Below, in pieces: positions 49,095-58,489 of a stretch of DNA of 64,000 nucleotides. The translations under genes and the position numbers were made by a program. The stretch lies in assembly GCF_034356035.1 (NCBI RefSeq), contig NZ_CP136423.1, forward strand, positions 2,046,001 through 2,110,000. Reading direction: 5' to 3'. This DNA comes from Blautia hydrogenotrophica DSM 10507. GTDB taxonomy: Bacteria > Bacillota > Clostridia > Lachnospirales > Lachnospiraceae. Within the stretch, counting starts at the first letter, position 1, and the number at the start of each line of letters is the position of its first letter. The notes under the pieces were generated by a model, which saw nothing but the letters and a program-made list of their open reading frames with translations, was not told the origin of the DNA and did no database searches.

Positions 49095-51046
49095 TCCTCC
49101 TCGTCGTCTTCGTCGTCATCCTCGTCATCCTCTGCGTCATACCGTACAGCTCTGCGCTGTTCCAGCCGTTTTGCCCTGCGTTTTCTCATGCGCAAGAACA
49201 CAACGAGGAGGATGAGGACAATCAGAACTCCCACCACAATGGACACCATCAGAGCAGTCTCCTGATTTTTAATTCTCACAGAGGCCTCCCGGATATCTTC
49301 ATACTGAAGAATCTCCTGCCTGTCGTACTCACTCAGGGCTGCAATCCGCTTTTGCAGATCTTCCACGGTCTTTTTATCCTCTCTGGAAATATCTTCCAGG
49401 GGATAAAGTTTTTCTAGAACCGTATTGTTGATGTCTGCGATTTCTTCCTGAATTTTCAAGATCTCCTCTTTCTTCTTCTGGAGAATCCCACGCTCTTTTT
49501 CATAGTCTTCCTGATTTTCCGACTTGTTCAACTTATCCAGAAGTTTGACAACCTCTACGTAATTTTCCGTGGTCACTGTCTCTGGGAGCTTTTTCACAGC
49601 TTCTGCGTCTTCCTGGGAAAATTCAATGTCCGCAGACATGTCGATCTCTTTCCCGAACAGGGAGGTGATCGTTCCATTTCCCTTGGTATTCTGCTCCATA
49701 GAAGCCGCCAGGTACTCGGAATCGTTGGCAAGCCCTGCCTCTTTCATCTGTTCCGCCAGATCAGCATACTCGTAGACATAGCTTCTCTCTTCCACTGGCA
49801 CCGCCAGATATGCCTCGTAAGCCGCCTGCAGTGCGGAAGTCTCCGCCGAATCTCCCAGCCCCTGAATGGCTGCCCGCGCCTGTGTGATCTGCTCTTTCAC
49901 TTCCTGGGAAGGTTCCTCCCGGAAATCATACAGGGTGCGCAGCCCCCCATAGTAACGGCACAGCGCCGTCAGCGCATAGCAGGCCTGTCCACTGGCCAGC
50001 AGATTAGAAGCATCCGGGTCTGCCTCCGGGTTCTCTTCATCGTACTCCCTGGAATGCAGAAATCCGCCGTCTTTTTGCTGATAACTCATCAGTGCGTCCA
50101 GCACTGTATGTCCATCCTTTATGAAACGCTCATCCTTACCAGGGTCAATCCCCAGAGAACACAGGGCGGTGATTACCTGGGAACAGCTCTCACTGTTCTC
50201 AAACCCCATACTGATAAAACCGCCGCTGTCCAGTTGCCGGTCTGAGAGACATTTCAATGCCTCATCCACCGACTGACGCACAGTCTGGGTCACCTTCCGT
50301 CCCATCCGCTCATAGGTATAGGTCTGCTCGCTGTTATAATAAGGAGCCAGTGCCTGTATCGCCATGGCAGTCAAGTCCACGTCTGACATGTCTTCTTCCG
50401 TGGAAGCGTTCAGGCTGAAGCCTCCGTCTGCCAACTGTTTTTCCAGGATGCTGATGAGAATGGATTCCCGGGTCTCGGCAGCTCCCTCTGGAACCTGGTA
50501 GCGCAAGGAGTCCAGCGTCAGCAGTCCGAAAATCCACCCATTGATTCCCTGCTTTCCCGGGGACATTCCTTCCTGCATGTCATAGACGCCGTCCACCACC
50601 AGATTGATGGGATTCCCATCCTGATCTGCACCTACCGCCGTGGGATCTCCACCGGCTGCCAGGATGGCCAAAGCCATCCTATGCCATTCCGTCGCCTTCT
50701 CTCTGTCCAAACCGCCGGTCTTCTGGTATTCCGAGCTGATCTTCTCTTCCGCCACCGCTCGAAAACCGGAATAGTCGTCAGGATAGCCGCTTCTTCCCAT
50801 TCCAAAGACCAGCCAGTCTATGCTGCTGTTTCCCACCCCCTGCAGGAACACTGCATCCAGCAGGTTGTCCTCTGCAGACAGATGTTCTTCACTCTTTTCC
50901 CACAGCAAAATCCCTTCTATATCTTCTAGAAGTTCTTCCGGCGTGTAGTCTGTGTGACCCTCCGCTTTTATCGGGACCGGCGTCCACAGCCCTGCGATCA
51001 GACACAGAACCAGCAAAAACGCACCGATTTTTTTCCATTTGCTCAT
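49091..51046 (-). CDS. Membrane-anchored alpha/alpha-barrel protein
   Basis: A 651-aa protein with a signal peptide (MSKWKKIGAFLLVLCLIAGL; end near PIKAEG) and a prenyltransferase-like alpha/alpha barrel at about 55-395. Its repeats include DGGFSLNASTEEDMSDVDLT, SGGFISMGFENSESCSQV, QQKDGGFLH and ASGQACYALTALCRYYGG. A long helical, coiled-coil-like region (about 405-590) and a C-terminal membrane helix (about 597-620) follow, then a basic and very acidic tail (DDEDDDEDDEEE). The barrel matches the fold of the alpha domain of intrinsic factor and transcobalamin. It is translationally linked to both neighbouring DUF4430 genes, giving an alpha/beta partner arrangement. The start at 51046 is an ATG. 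GTG codons just upstream are less likely. Confidence 0.85.
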   Translation of the reverse strand: MSKWKKIGAFLLVLCLIAGLWTPVPIKAEGHTDYTPEELLEDIEGILLWEKSEEHLSAEDNLLDAVFLQGVGNSSIDWLVFGMGRSGYPDDYSGFRAVAEEKISSEYQKTGGLDREKATEWHRMALAILAAGGDPTAVGADQDGNPINLVVDGVYDMQEGMSPGKQGINGWIFGLLTLDSLRYQVPEGAAETRESILISILEKQLADGGFSLNASTEEDMSDVDLTAMAIQALAPYYNSEQTYTYERMGRKVTQTVRQSVDEALKCLSDRQLDSGGFISMGFENSESCSQVITALCSLGIDPGKDERFIKDGHTVLDALMSYQQKDGGFLHSREYDEENPEADPDASNLLASGQACYALTALCRYYGGLRTLYDFREEPSQEVKEQITQARAAIQGLGDSAETSALQAAYEAYLAVPVEERSYVYEYADLAEQMKEAGLANDSEYLAASMEQNTKGNGTITSLFGKEIDMSADIEFSQEDAEAVKKLPETVTTENYVEVVKLLDKLNKSENQEDYEKERGILQKKKEEILKIQEEIADINNTVLEKLYPLEDISREDKKTVEDLQKRIAALSEYDRQEILQYEDIREASVRIKNQETALMVSIVVGVLIVLILLVVFLRMRKRRAKRLEQRRAVRYDAEDDEDDDEDDEEE

Positions 51047-51051
51047 CACTG

Positions 51052-53178
51052 TCACCACTCTCTCTCCCAGTTTCCGATCGCCTCGTCTTCGTTGGTACCA
51101 TTTCCTAGAGCACCTGCTCCGCCGATATCCGCGCCGTAATACAGAGTAAACCGAATCCGAATCTCATTCCCATCCTGGAGAATGCAGTCTGCCATAGAGT
51201 AATTGGGGTACACGCCGTCCACGCTGTACATCCAGCCGGAACCTACGCAGAAGTCAAACTCTCCCAGGCTGTTCGTGTACCACCTCATGGGATAGACATC
51301 CTCCGCCGACTGCTCATTGATCTCCAGAAGATGTGCCTCCAGGTCTTCTGGAACCACAGGGTTCAAGACGAAATCCCTGCCGTCTTTGTCCATGATATGT
51401 GCCAGATAAAAATCGGATTCCACATCTCCCGTGTACTCAGGCGCATAATTGTTGGCATCCAATACCTCCAATAGAACCTCAGAAAGCCTCTGGTCCCTCG
51501 TAATCTCCACCTGAGTCGGCGCCACCAGATAACCGATTCCTATAGTGGTGGCCTCCACTGAGAGTGTGATGGTTCCTGTCACTTCCTCCTCTGGAGGCGT
51601 GTAAGTGATGGAATAGTTCTGTTTAAAGACATTTCCGTCTCCATCGTCCACTTCCACATAGATGGTATTCGCGCCTTCTCTCAGGTCTGCACTAAAGCTC
51701 ACTTCTCCGTCGTTTGGCCACAGCACATCACATTCCACGCCATTGCACACGGCGCGAATCTGTGAAGCCGGCAGATCTTCTCCCCGGCAGTTCTGTGCGT
51801 ACACGGTGAAGCTGAGCGGAGAATTGTTCACGGTTCCATTGTGATAGGATTCCAGCTCTGGACAGCTTACAATGGGTCGGTCCGGGTTGTCCGGGTCGTC
51901 GCCCCCGTCCCCGTCAGATTTCTTCTGGAAGGTGATGGTGTACTCCTGGGTATCCCCTCGTTCTTCCCCGTTATGGGGAGTGATGGTGAAGGTGTTCGCC
52001 CCGTCTTCCAGAATCACTGCATACTGATTGGGCTCCGTGGGTTCTATCTCTGTCCCGTTCCAGGTGACTGTCACCTCCACCTGGGTGCTGCCCTGGAACC
52101 CGTAGGCGTCGAACTCAAAGGCACGGCTCTTCACCGTCTGGTTGTTTCGCTCTGCCAGATTGGTCTCCACCTTAAACTGTTTCTCGATGGGAATCTGATA
52201 GGTCAGGGCATAGCTATCATCGGCCTTTCGGCTGCCCTTTTCCGCGTGCAGATGGATGGTATTCTTTCCCTCTGCCAATGTCACGGAATACTGTCCGTCC
52301 GGCTCATAGGAAACCTTCTGGGAACCGCTTTTGTTTTCCAGTGTCACCTGAAGCTCCACGTCCTCGCCGGCACATTCTGCTTTTGCCTCGAAATTCAGGA
52401 CTTTCTCAGTCACTGTGGTGCCTTCCACTTGGACCAGATTGCTCTTGATGATAACGTCTGTCACGTTCACATACAGGGTGTAGGATTTTTGCACATCGAA
52501 GCTCTTTCCATCCTTGCCTATATAGGTGACTTTGATTACTACCGTGTTTTCCCCGGTGTCCAGGTTTAGTTTTCCGTCAAACTGCGTAAACTTTCCCTTG
52601 TTGACTTTCTCCTGTATGGTTTTCACTTCCAGGTCTGTCAAGTGGGTGATTGTATATTCATACTCCCGGTCCGTCAGCGTATCCCCGTCCACGATGCTGG
52701 TTCTAAAATACGCTTCTTTCTCATCGTTCTTGTCATCACCTGCATTTTTGTCTTTCTTAGGTTTGTCTCCCTGGTTGCTTCCCCGGTTATCCTCATTATT
52801 TCCCTCGTCGCCTTCCCGGCCGCCAGAGCCGTCCTGGGAAGTATCTCCCGTATTGTTCTCTGACTTGGAATTTTCCTGATCTTTATTGTCTTTGTTCTCT
52901 TCCTCTGACTCCTGCTGATCCTCTTTGTTTTCTTCCGCCCGATCGTTGGCTCCGGCGAAGGATTCCGCCACAGTCTCCTTCAGCCCGTCCAATTCCACCA
53001 GAGAACGGTCATCAGAAATTCCGTCGATGGGATTGTCCATGTCGGCGGCTGCCTGTGTCCTCAAGGTTCCAAAAATCGTGCTACAAAACAAAACCACAAC
53101 GAGCAGTCCGAGGACTGCCGCTGTGATTTCGCGATGTTTTTTTGTAAATAACTGAATTTTCCGCAATAATTCATTCAT
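51052..53178 (-). CDS. Membrane-anchored Ig-like / DUF4430 protein
   Basis: A 708-aa protein with an N-terminal membrane helix (about 19-40) that probably stays as an anchor, and a disordered acidic linker rich in Glu, Asp, Asn and Lys (about 70-155). Three or four beta-sandwich modules of the cadherin/Ig-like kind (about 160-520) contain LDTGENTVVIKVTY, LAEGKNTIHLHAE, LEDGANTFTITP and LREGANTIYVEV. The C-terminal DUF4430 domain (about 536-694) contains GIGYLVAPTQVEI, GSGWMYSVDGVYPNYSM, LQDGNEI and GADIGGAG. The DUF4430 domain is close to that of the 1824-aa secreted protein. It lies 17 bp after the barrel giant and 5 bp before the next barrel gene. Confidence 0.86.
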   Translation of the reverse strand: MNELLRKIQLFTKKHREITAAVLGLLVVVLFCSTIFGTLRTQAAADMDNPIDGISDDRSLVELDGLKETVAESFAGANDRAEENKEDQQESEEENKDNKDQENSKSENNTGDTSQDGSGGREGDEGNNEDNRGSNQGDKPKKDKNAGDDKNDEKEAYFRTSIVDGDTLTDREYEYTITHLTDLEVKTIQEKVNKGKFTQFDGKLNLDTGENTVVIKVTYIGKDGKSFDVQKSYTLYVNVTDVIIKSNLVQVEGTTVTEKVLNFEAKAECAGEDVELQVTLENKSGSQKVSYEPDGQYSVTLAEGKNTIHLHAEKGSRKADDSYALTYQIPIEKQFKVETNLAERNNQTVKSRAFEFDAYGFQGSTQVEVTVTWNGTEIEPTEPNQYAVILEDGANTFTITPHNGEERGDTQEYTITFQKKSDGDGGDDPDNPDRPIVSCPELESYHNGTVNNSPLSFTVYAQNCRGEDLPASQIRAVCNGVECDVLWPNDGEVSFSADLREGANTIYVEVDDGDGNVFKQNYSITYTPPEEEVTGTITLSVEATTIGIGYLVAPTQVEITRDQRLSEVLLEVLDANNYAPEYTGDVESDFYLAHIMDKDGRDFVLNPVVPEDLEAHLLEINEQSAEDVYPMRWYTNSLGEFDFCVGSGWMYSVDGVYPNYSMADCILQDGNEIRIRFTLYYGADIGGAGALGNGTNEDEAIGNWEREW

Positions 53179-53195
53179 ATGCTTTCACTCATCCG

Positions 53196-56100
53196 TTACT
53201 TTGTAATTTTAAGGCTTCTCGCTTTCGTATAGGAACCAAAAGTATTCTTTCCATTGACTTTGGACATCGCGCGCACCTTGATATAGTAGGTCTTCCCTTT
53301 TTGTAGACCGGTGATCGTCTTATTCAAAGCCGTCGTGTTCACGATCTTCTTACCTTCATTAAATTTCAGGTTCGTGGCTATGACAATCTGGTATCCATAG
53401 GCGCCTTCCGCCTTTTCGCTCAGGCTGACCGTCATCGCTTTGCTGGAACTATTGGTAATCTTGCTGACCACAGGCGTGGCCGGTATCGTCAAAGCCACCT
53501 TCTTCACTGAACTGTAAGAACCATATACTTTGTTTCCGTTGACATCTTTCGTGTAAGCCCTTTCCTTCACATAGTACGTCTTGCCAGTGGTAAGACCAGT
53601 GATAGTCTTTGCCGAGTATGCTGTATATACGCTCACCGGATTGCTCATACTGCTGCTCGTGGAGTAGACAATCTGATAGCCGTCTGCACCGGATATCTTC
53701 GAGGTGAGCGTCACCTTCATGCTTCCATTGGCCGTGTTGGTGATACTCTTAATGGTTGGTTTTCCCGGTGCCGCTGTGAGCTTAATGCTGCGCATAGTGG
53801 TGTAGGAGCCGAAGGTGTTCTTTCCGTTGACCTTGGACATCGCACGCACCTTGATATAGTAAGTCTTGCCGGCCTGAAGACCAGTGATAGATTTCGTCGT
53901 CGCCGTAGTATTTACCGTCTTCTTTCCAGTAGTAAATTTTGTATTTGTGGCAACCACGATCTGATAACCATATGCCCCTTCCGCTTTCTCTTTCAGGCTG
54001 ACTGTCAGCGATTTGTTGTCCTTCGTGGTGATCTGGCTAATCACCGGCTTCGCCGGAATTGTCAGAGTAACTTTCTTTGCCGTACTGTATGAGCCGTAGA
54101 TCTTATCCCCTGTGGAATCCTCCGTATATGCACGCACCTTCACATAGTAAGTCTCCCCTGTGGTGAGACCGGTAATAGTCTTATAAGAATAAGCGGTGTG
54201 AATGCTCACTGCGTCAGACATACTGCTGTTGGTGGAATAGACTACCTCGTAGCCATCCGCACCGGTGACTTTCTTACTCAACGTCTGCTTCATCGTGCCG
54301 TTGGCCGTATTCTCCAAACTCTTGATGGTCGGTCTTCCCGGCGCCGTCACCTTCGTCCATTTTGCATAGAGCGTGTAATCCTTCGCGCTGCCTTTCTGAA
54401 TCTTTGTGATTCTATTCTTGTATTTCGCGTCTGTGTACCAGCCGTCAAATTTGTAACCTGCCCTCGTGGGGTCTTTCAAGGTAACGGTCCACGGGCCTGT
54501 ATAACCGGGGGTATTCTCGCTGTTGTTGGTGCCGCCGTTCAGCACATAATCGATGGCATAGGGATATACTTTCACTTCGCAGCTCTCACTGAACGTCCCC
54601 ACTGTAGCTGTGATCGTAGCATCTCCGCCACCCACTGCAGACACCTTGCCATTGTCAACCGTTGCCACTTTCTTGTCGCTGGTACTCCACACAACTTCTG
54701 GATACTCTGAAGAATCTTCTGGCAGATACCCCACCTTCAGATAACTGTACTGTCCTTTTGCGAGGCTAATGGAAGTCTCACTGAGCGTGATTCCCTCTAG
54801 AGGAGTCTTCACATGTACCTGGCAGATCGCCGAAAGTTTTCCCACCTTCGCAAGCACTGCCGCCTCTCCATTTCCTACCGCTGTCACCACACCATTTTCC
54901 ACAGTAACAATATCTGGATTGCTGGTACTCCAGGTCACCGTCTTATCACTGATGGTGTCTTCCGGGTCATAGTTGACTGTGAGACTGTGATTCTCCCCTG
55001 GCTTCAATGTGATAGATATCTCGCTCAAAGTGATTTTTTTCAATACCAAGCTGTACAGCCGGTCATACTCGGTACGGGCATCCTTCAGAATTTGAAGTGT
55101 CTCAGCTGAGACATACTTCTTCTGTTCCTCTGTCAACGCCTCATAGGCTTTTTCTGCTTTCAGGATTGCGCTCTCACTTTTTAGTGTCACTTCACCGATT
55201 GCCAGGATTTTCTCTGTCACCTTCTCCGCTCTCTGATAATCATATTTTATGACTGCAAGTGCATTTTCCGCATCTACCAGAACCTGGTAATTCTCTACCA
55301 GAGCTTTCTGCTCCGATGTCAGTCTCTGATATTCCGTTCTAACGGATGCCACATAATCGGCAGAGTCCAAAGTCACCTCACCGATCTGCGCGATCAATTC
55401 GTCCACCTGCGCCGCCAGCTCCACATCTGCCTTCAGCTGTTCCAAATCCATCTCCAGCTTCACCAGAGAGAAATAGTTCTCCACGAGAGCCTGCTGAACC
55501 ACAGTCAGCCCATCAAAGGCTTCCCTCACCGCCAGAAGTTCCTCTTCCTGCTCCAAGGTGATCTCCCCGGAGAACGCTGCGATCTGTACGCTGACATCCA
55601 TGGCAGCCGCGTAATCCTCTTCCCCCATCTGTTCCTGAGCCAACTCATACAGAACATTCAACGCTTCTTCCATGCGAGCCACTTCCTGCTGGTCGATCAT
55701 GCCTTTTTCGTCGCTGGGAAGTGCAATATAAGCCGCTTTCGCCTGTGCCGCCAACTGGAAGCTGTCGTCTTCCAGGCTTAACTCTTCCGGTATCTGTGCA
55801 ATCAGTTCCTGCACATTGGCGATTCGCTCTGCCTGCTCTTGAAGGGCAGTCAGGGCCGCCTCGGCATCTTCCAGAACACCCACGTAATAGTCGCTGATAT
55901 AGGCTTTCTGGCTCTCGGTCAGATCATTGTAGGCCATACGGGCTTCCAGTATCGCTGTCTCTGACTCCAAGGTCACTTCCCCGATATTCTTGATCTGTTC
56001 TTTCACTGCTTCCGCCGTCTCTTTGTCCAATACCAGAATCTCCAGGGTCGCCTCTGCTTCCACCAGCTTCTCGTAATTGGTAATCAACTCTTTCTCTTCA

Positions 56101-58157
56101 TCCGTCAGGGCATCGTACTCTGCTCTGGCCTCTTCGATCACTTCCTGCTGTTCCAAGGTAATGCTGTCTCCCAGGTTGTCAATCAGACTGATGACCACTT
56201 CCGCCGCATCCATACTCTCTTCCAGTTCATGGAGTTCCTCTTCTGCCGCCACCAGAGTCGAATAGTACAGCTTGCAAGCACCGTCTTCTTTTTCTGCCTC
56301 CGTCATACTGTCATAGAGCGCTCTCGCCTTCTGGATGGTGGTCCGGTCAGACATGGTAATGTTTCCAATCTCCAACTTGGATACATAGGAACCGAACTCA
56401 CTGATCTTGTCATAGATCAGCGTCCACTTCGCATAGAACGTCTTATCTCCATAGCTACCTTTTTCCAAAACTTTTACCGGTTTCCCCTCAAAATCAGCAT
56501 TGGTGTACCATCCCTGGAAATCATAGCCTTCTCTGAAAATCTCCTCCGCAGTCGGCAACTCCCAGTCATCATCCATCGGAGTATAGGTATCCGGAACAGT
56601 CACGTCTTCTGCCAATTTTCCGCCATTCAGCTCCAATGTCAAATCAAACACCACATCGCCGTACATCGCGTAGAGCGTAATATTTTCTTCCGGCATGGAG
56701 AGTACCTCTCCCGGCCAGTATGTCGTCCCGCTGCCGTCCGGCTCGCTGTTCCAGCAGACAAACGCCTCCTCGTCAGAAGGCTCCCCGGCCGTGATGTTCA
56801 CCTCCGCATAGGGAGAATACGTCTCTGTCTTGGCCTCTCCTGCCCCATTCCCGTCAAAGGTGATGGTATAGGAGACCGGAGTCATCTCCGTATAACTGCC
56901 ATCCGTCATATCTGTCATATCATACAGGGGGTTCTCCCCATTCAGAAATCGGTCGTAAGCAATCAGTCCGTACAGCGCTTGATCTGTAGCCATACCGTTT
57001 ACGTCATGTCCGGCTCCTCCGCCGCCATCGTTGCCGGAGACTACATGTTTAAATCCGCCCACAGCCTCTGAGGAACCACTGTTCTTTGCCCAGAAACTGA
57101 GCAGTGCATCCACCATGTTGTTGGACCAAACACCGTCCACCACATTTCCGGTCGTCACAAAGCTGCAGCTCTTCCCGATATTCTCCAGCTCAATGGATTT
57201 TGCCAGGGGATCGATACCCAGCGCAGTCAATGCCACCAATACCTGTACGGTGGATTCTGAATTGATGTTGCTTCCCCAGCCTCCGAAACCACCGTTGGAA
57301 CTTTGCATCTGATACAGGCTGTAGACACCTCTCTCCACTGCCTGGACGAACTCTCCATAGGGAGTCTCCGCGCCTGTAGCGATATATTTTTCTTCATCCA
57401 GATAATAGGGAGCCAACGCCTGCAGTGCCATACCTGTGATATCCACATCCGCACTGTTTCCGGCGGAAGCGAGATTCAGCACCCATCCCCCAATGGTATT
57501 CTCAGAATCTCGAATCTCAGATCTCATAATGTAATCTAGCATCCTGCCCTCGGTATTGATATCCCCTTCCTCATAAGAAGAGGGGGGCTCATAGAGTTCG
57601 TAGCCTCCCGTGTTCAGGGCAATCAACTCCCAGATCGGTCCATTCAGCCCCTGCCCATAGGAATATTTGTAAGACTGGGACAGAATATCAATAAAATCAT
57701 AACCTCCCACATCGTAGACGCTTTTTCCCAGAGCAGACAAAGCCAACATTAGACGAGAATACTCCGTGGACTTGGACTTGTCCAGCACTCCCTCTCTCTC
57801 AATCACTTCCCCCACTGCTCTTTCATAATAGTTCTCAAAATAATTCTCCGGTATGTAATTCAGATAATCCAGGCCTGTGTACATCCCCCTCAGCAGGTCC
57901 ATGACTGTCCAATCACCGGAATTTGTGCCATATCCTGGCTCCTGCACGGTCTCCAACTCATAGCGGGCTGCCGCATTAATGTAGAAACGAATTCCCGGCG
58001 CCTCATTTTCCCAGAATCTCAGTTCCGAGAATTTCTTGCTGTCAGATGCGTCCCACGCACCTGCGAAAATACTGGTCACTGAAGCCGGCACCACCAAAAT
58101 ACAGGCCAGAGAAAACGCCAGTATTCTCTTCCAAACCTTATCCTTTCTTTTTTTCAT
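53196..58157 (-). CDS. Giant secreted alpha/alpha-barrel protein with InlB, Big2 and FN3 modules, first gene of the B12 operon
   Basis: A 1653-aa exported protein. The start at 58157 (MKKRKDK) has GGGAGG 5 nt upstream and gives a signal peptide ending near SIFAGA. An alpha/alpha barrel at about 35-425 contains GGWVLNLASAGNSADVDITG, MALQALAPYY, GGFGGWGSNINSESTVQVLV and ATDQALYGLIAYDRFLNG. Two InlB B-repeat modules (about 430-580), seven 60-aa helical modules of the IGEVTLESE...ALTEEQK type (about 580-1040), two Big2 domains (about 1040-1200), one more InlB repeat and four FN3 domains (about 1270-1653) follow. It follows cobalamin riboswitch 4 directly. The barrel resembles the transcobalamin alpha domain. 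No membrane or sortase anchor is seen. Ligand binding is inferred. Confidence 0.86.
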   Translation of the reverse strand: MKKRKDKVWKRILAFSLACILVVPASVTSIFAGAWDASDSKKFSELRFWENEAPGIRFYINAAARYELETVQEPGYGTNSGDWTVMDLLRGMYTGLDYLNYIPENYFENYYERAVGEVIEREGVLDKSKSTEYSRLMLALSALGKSVYDVGGYDFIDILSQSYKYSYGQGLNGPIWELIALNTGGYELYEPPSSYEEGDINTEGRMLDYIMRSEIRDSENTIGGWVLNLASAGNSADVDITGMALQALAPYYLDEEKYIATGAETPYGEFVQAVERGVYSLYQMQSSNGGFGGWGSNINSESTVQVLVALTALGIDPLAKSIELENIGKSCSFVTTGNVVDGVWSNNMVDALLSFWAKNSGSSEAVGGFKHVVSGNDGGGGAGHDVNGMATDQALYGLIAYDRFLNGENPLYDMTDMTDGSYTEMTPVSYTITFDGNGAGEAKTETYSPYAEVNITAGEPSDEEAFVCWNSEPDGSGTTYWPGEVLSMPEENITLYAMYGDVVFDLTLELNGGKLAEDVTVPDTYTPMDDDWELPTAEEIFREGYDFQGWYTNADFEGKPVKVLEKGSYGDKTFYAKWTLIYDKISEFGSYVSKLEIGNITMSDRTTIQKARALYDSMTEAEKEDGACKLYYSTLVAAEEELHELEESMDAAEVVISLIDNLGDSITLEQQEVIEEARAEYDALTDEEKELITNYEKLVEAEATLEILVLDKETAEAVKEQIKNIGEVTLESETAILEARMAYNDLTESQKAYISDYYVGVLEDAEAALTALQEQAERIANVQELIAQIPEELSLEDDSFQLAAQAKAAYIALPSDEKGMIDQQEVARMEEALNVLYELAQEQMGEEDYAAAMDVSVQIAAFSGEITLEQEEELLAVREAFDGLTVVQQALVENYFSLVKLEMDLEQLKADVELAAQVDELIAQIGEVTLDSADYVASVRTEYQRLTSEQKALVENYQVLVDAENALAVIKYDYQRAEKVTEKILAIGEVTLKSESAILKAEKAYEALTEEQKKYVSAETLQILKDARTEYDRLYSLVLKKITLSEISITLKPGENHSLTVNYDPEDTISDKTVTWSTSNPDIVTVENGVVTAVGNGEAAVLAKVGKLSAICQVHVKTPLEGITLSETSISLAKGQYSYLKVGYLPEDSSEYPEVVWSTSDKKVATVDNGKVSAVGGGDATITATVGTFSESCEVKVYPYAIDYVLNGGTNNSENTPGYTGPWTVTLKDPTRAGYKFDGWYTDAKYKNRITKIQKGSAKDYTLYAKWTKVTAPGRPTIKSLENTANGTMKQTLSKKVTGADGYEVVYSTNSSMSDAVSIHTAYSYKTITGLTTGETYYVKVRAYTEDSTGDKIYGSYSTAKKVTLTIPAKPVISQITTKDNKSLTVSLKEKAEGAYGYQIVVATNTKFTTGKKTVNTTATTKSITGLQAGKTYYIKVRAMSKVNGKNTFGSYTTMRSIKLTAAPGKPTIKSITNTANGSMKVTLTSKISGADGYQIVYSTSSSMSNPVSVYTAYSAKTITGLTTGKTYYVKERAYTKDVNGNKVYGSYSSVKKVALTIPATPVVSKITNSSSKAMTVSLSEKAEGAYGYQIVIATNLKFNEGKKIVNTTALNKTITGLQKGKTYYIKVRAMSKVNGKNTFGSYTKARSLKITK

Positions 58158-58300
58158 AGTATCCTCCCTAATTAAATTAAAAATATAGTTTTCCCAACAG
58201 AAACAACCCTCTGCCAATCCTGTGGAAAACATTTGTCTCAGCTGTTTTTAGACACGAAAAAAAGCATATCTCTTCCGCCCAGAAATATCTCTTTTTCTCC

Positions 58301-58468
58301 ATTACGGCAGGTCTCCTGACTTCGCTTCCTCCTCGAAAATACCTTCCCAGATATAAATCCAGTGGCTTTATATTTTCTCGTCCACGTTACAGTAGTGGGG
58401 ACTGTTCCGGATTTTCACCGGATTCTCTTTTCATCCTTTGTCTGTTCAAAGACAAAGAAACCGTAAAT
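58301..58468 (-). promoter_or_regulatory. Cobalamin riboswitch 4 (canonical)
   Basis: A P1 stem (TTTACGG / CCGTAA) encloses GGTGAAAATCCGGAACAG, CTACTGTAACG, GCCACTGG, TGGGAAGGTA and GTCAGGAGACCTGCC on the minus strand, which is the full consensus. The leader to the first gene (58158-58300) has a T-tract at about 58261 but only weak A/T pairing ahead of it. The switch could act by a weak terminator or on translation. Confidence 0.95.
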
Positions 58469-58489
58469 CTCACCTATTAATCTGCATAA

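Noticed and set aside
49091..49140. Acidic tail of the 651-aa protein as a simple-sequence artefact
   Set aside because: The run is in frame, follows a membrane helix and basic stop-transfer residues, and overlaps the next start by 4 nt, so it is a real C-terminus.
58158..58300. Strong intrinsic terminator for riboswitch 4
   Set aside because: The similar ATATCTCT stretches are direct rather than inverted repeats. Only weak A/T pairing precedes the T-tract, so I did not list a terminator.
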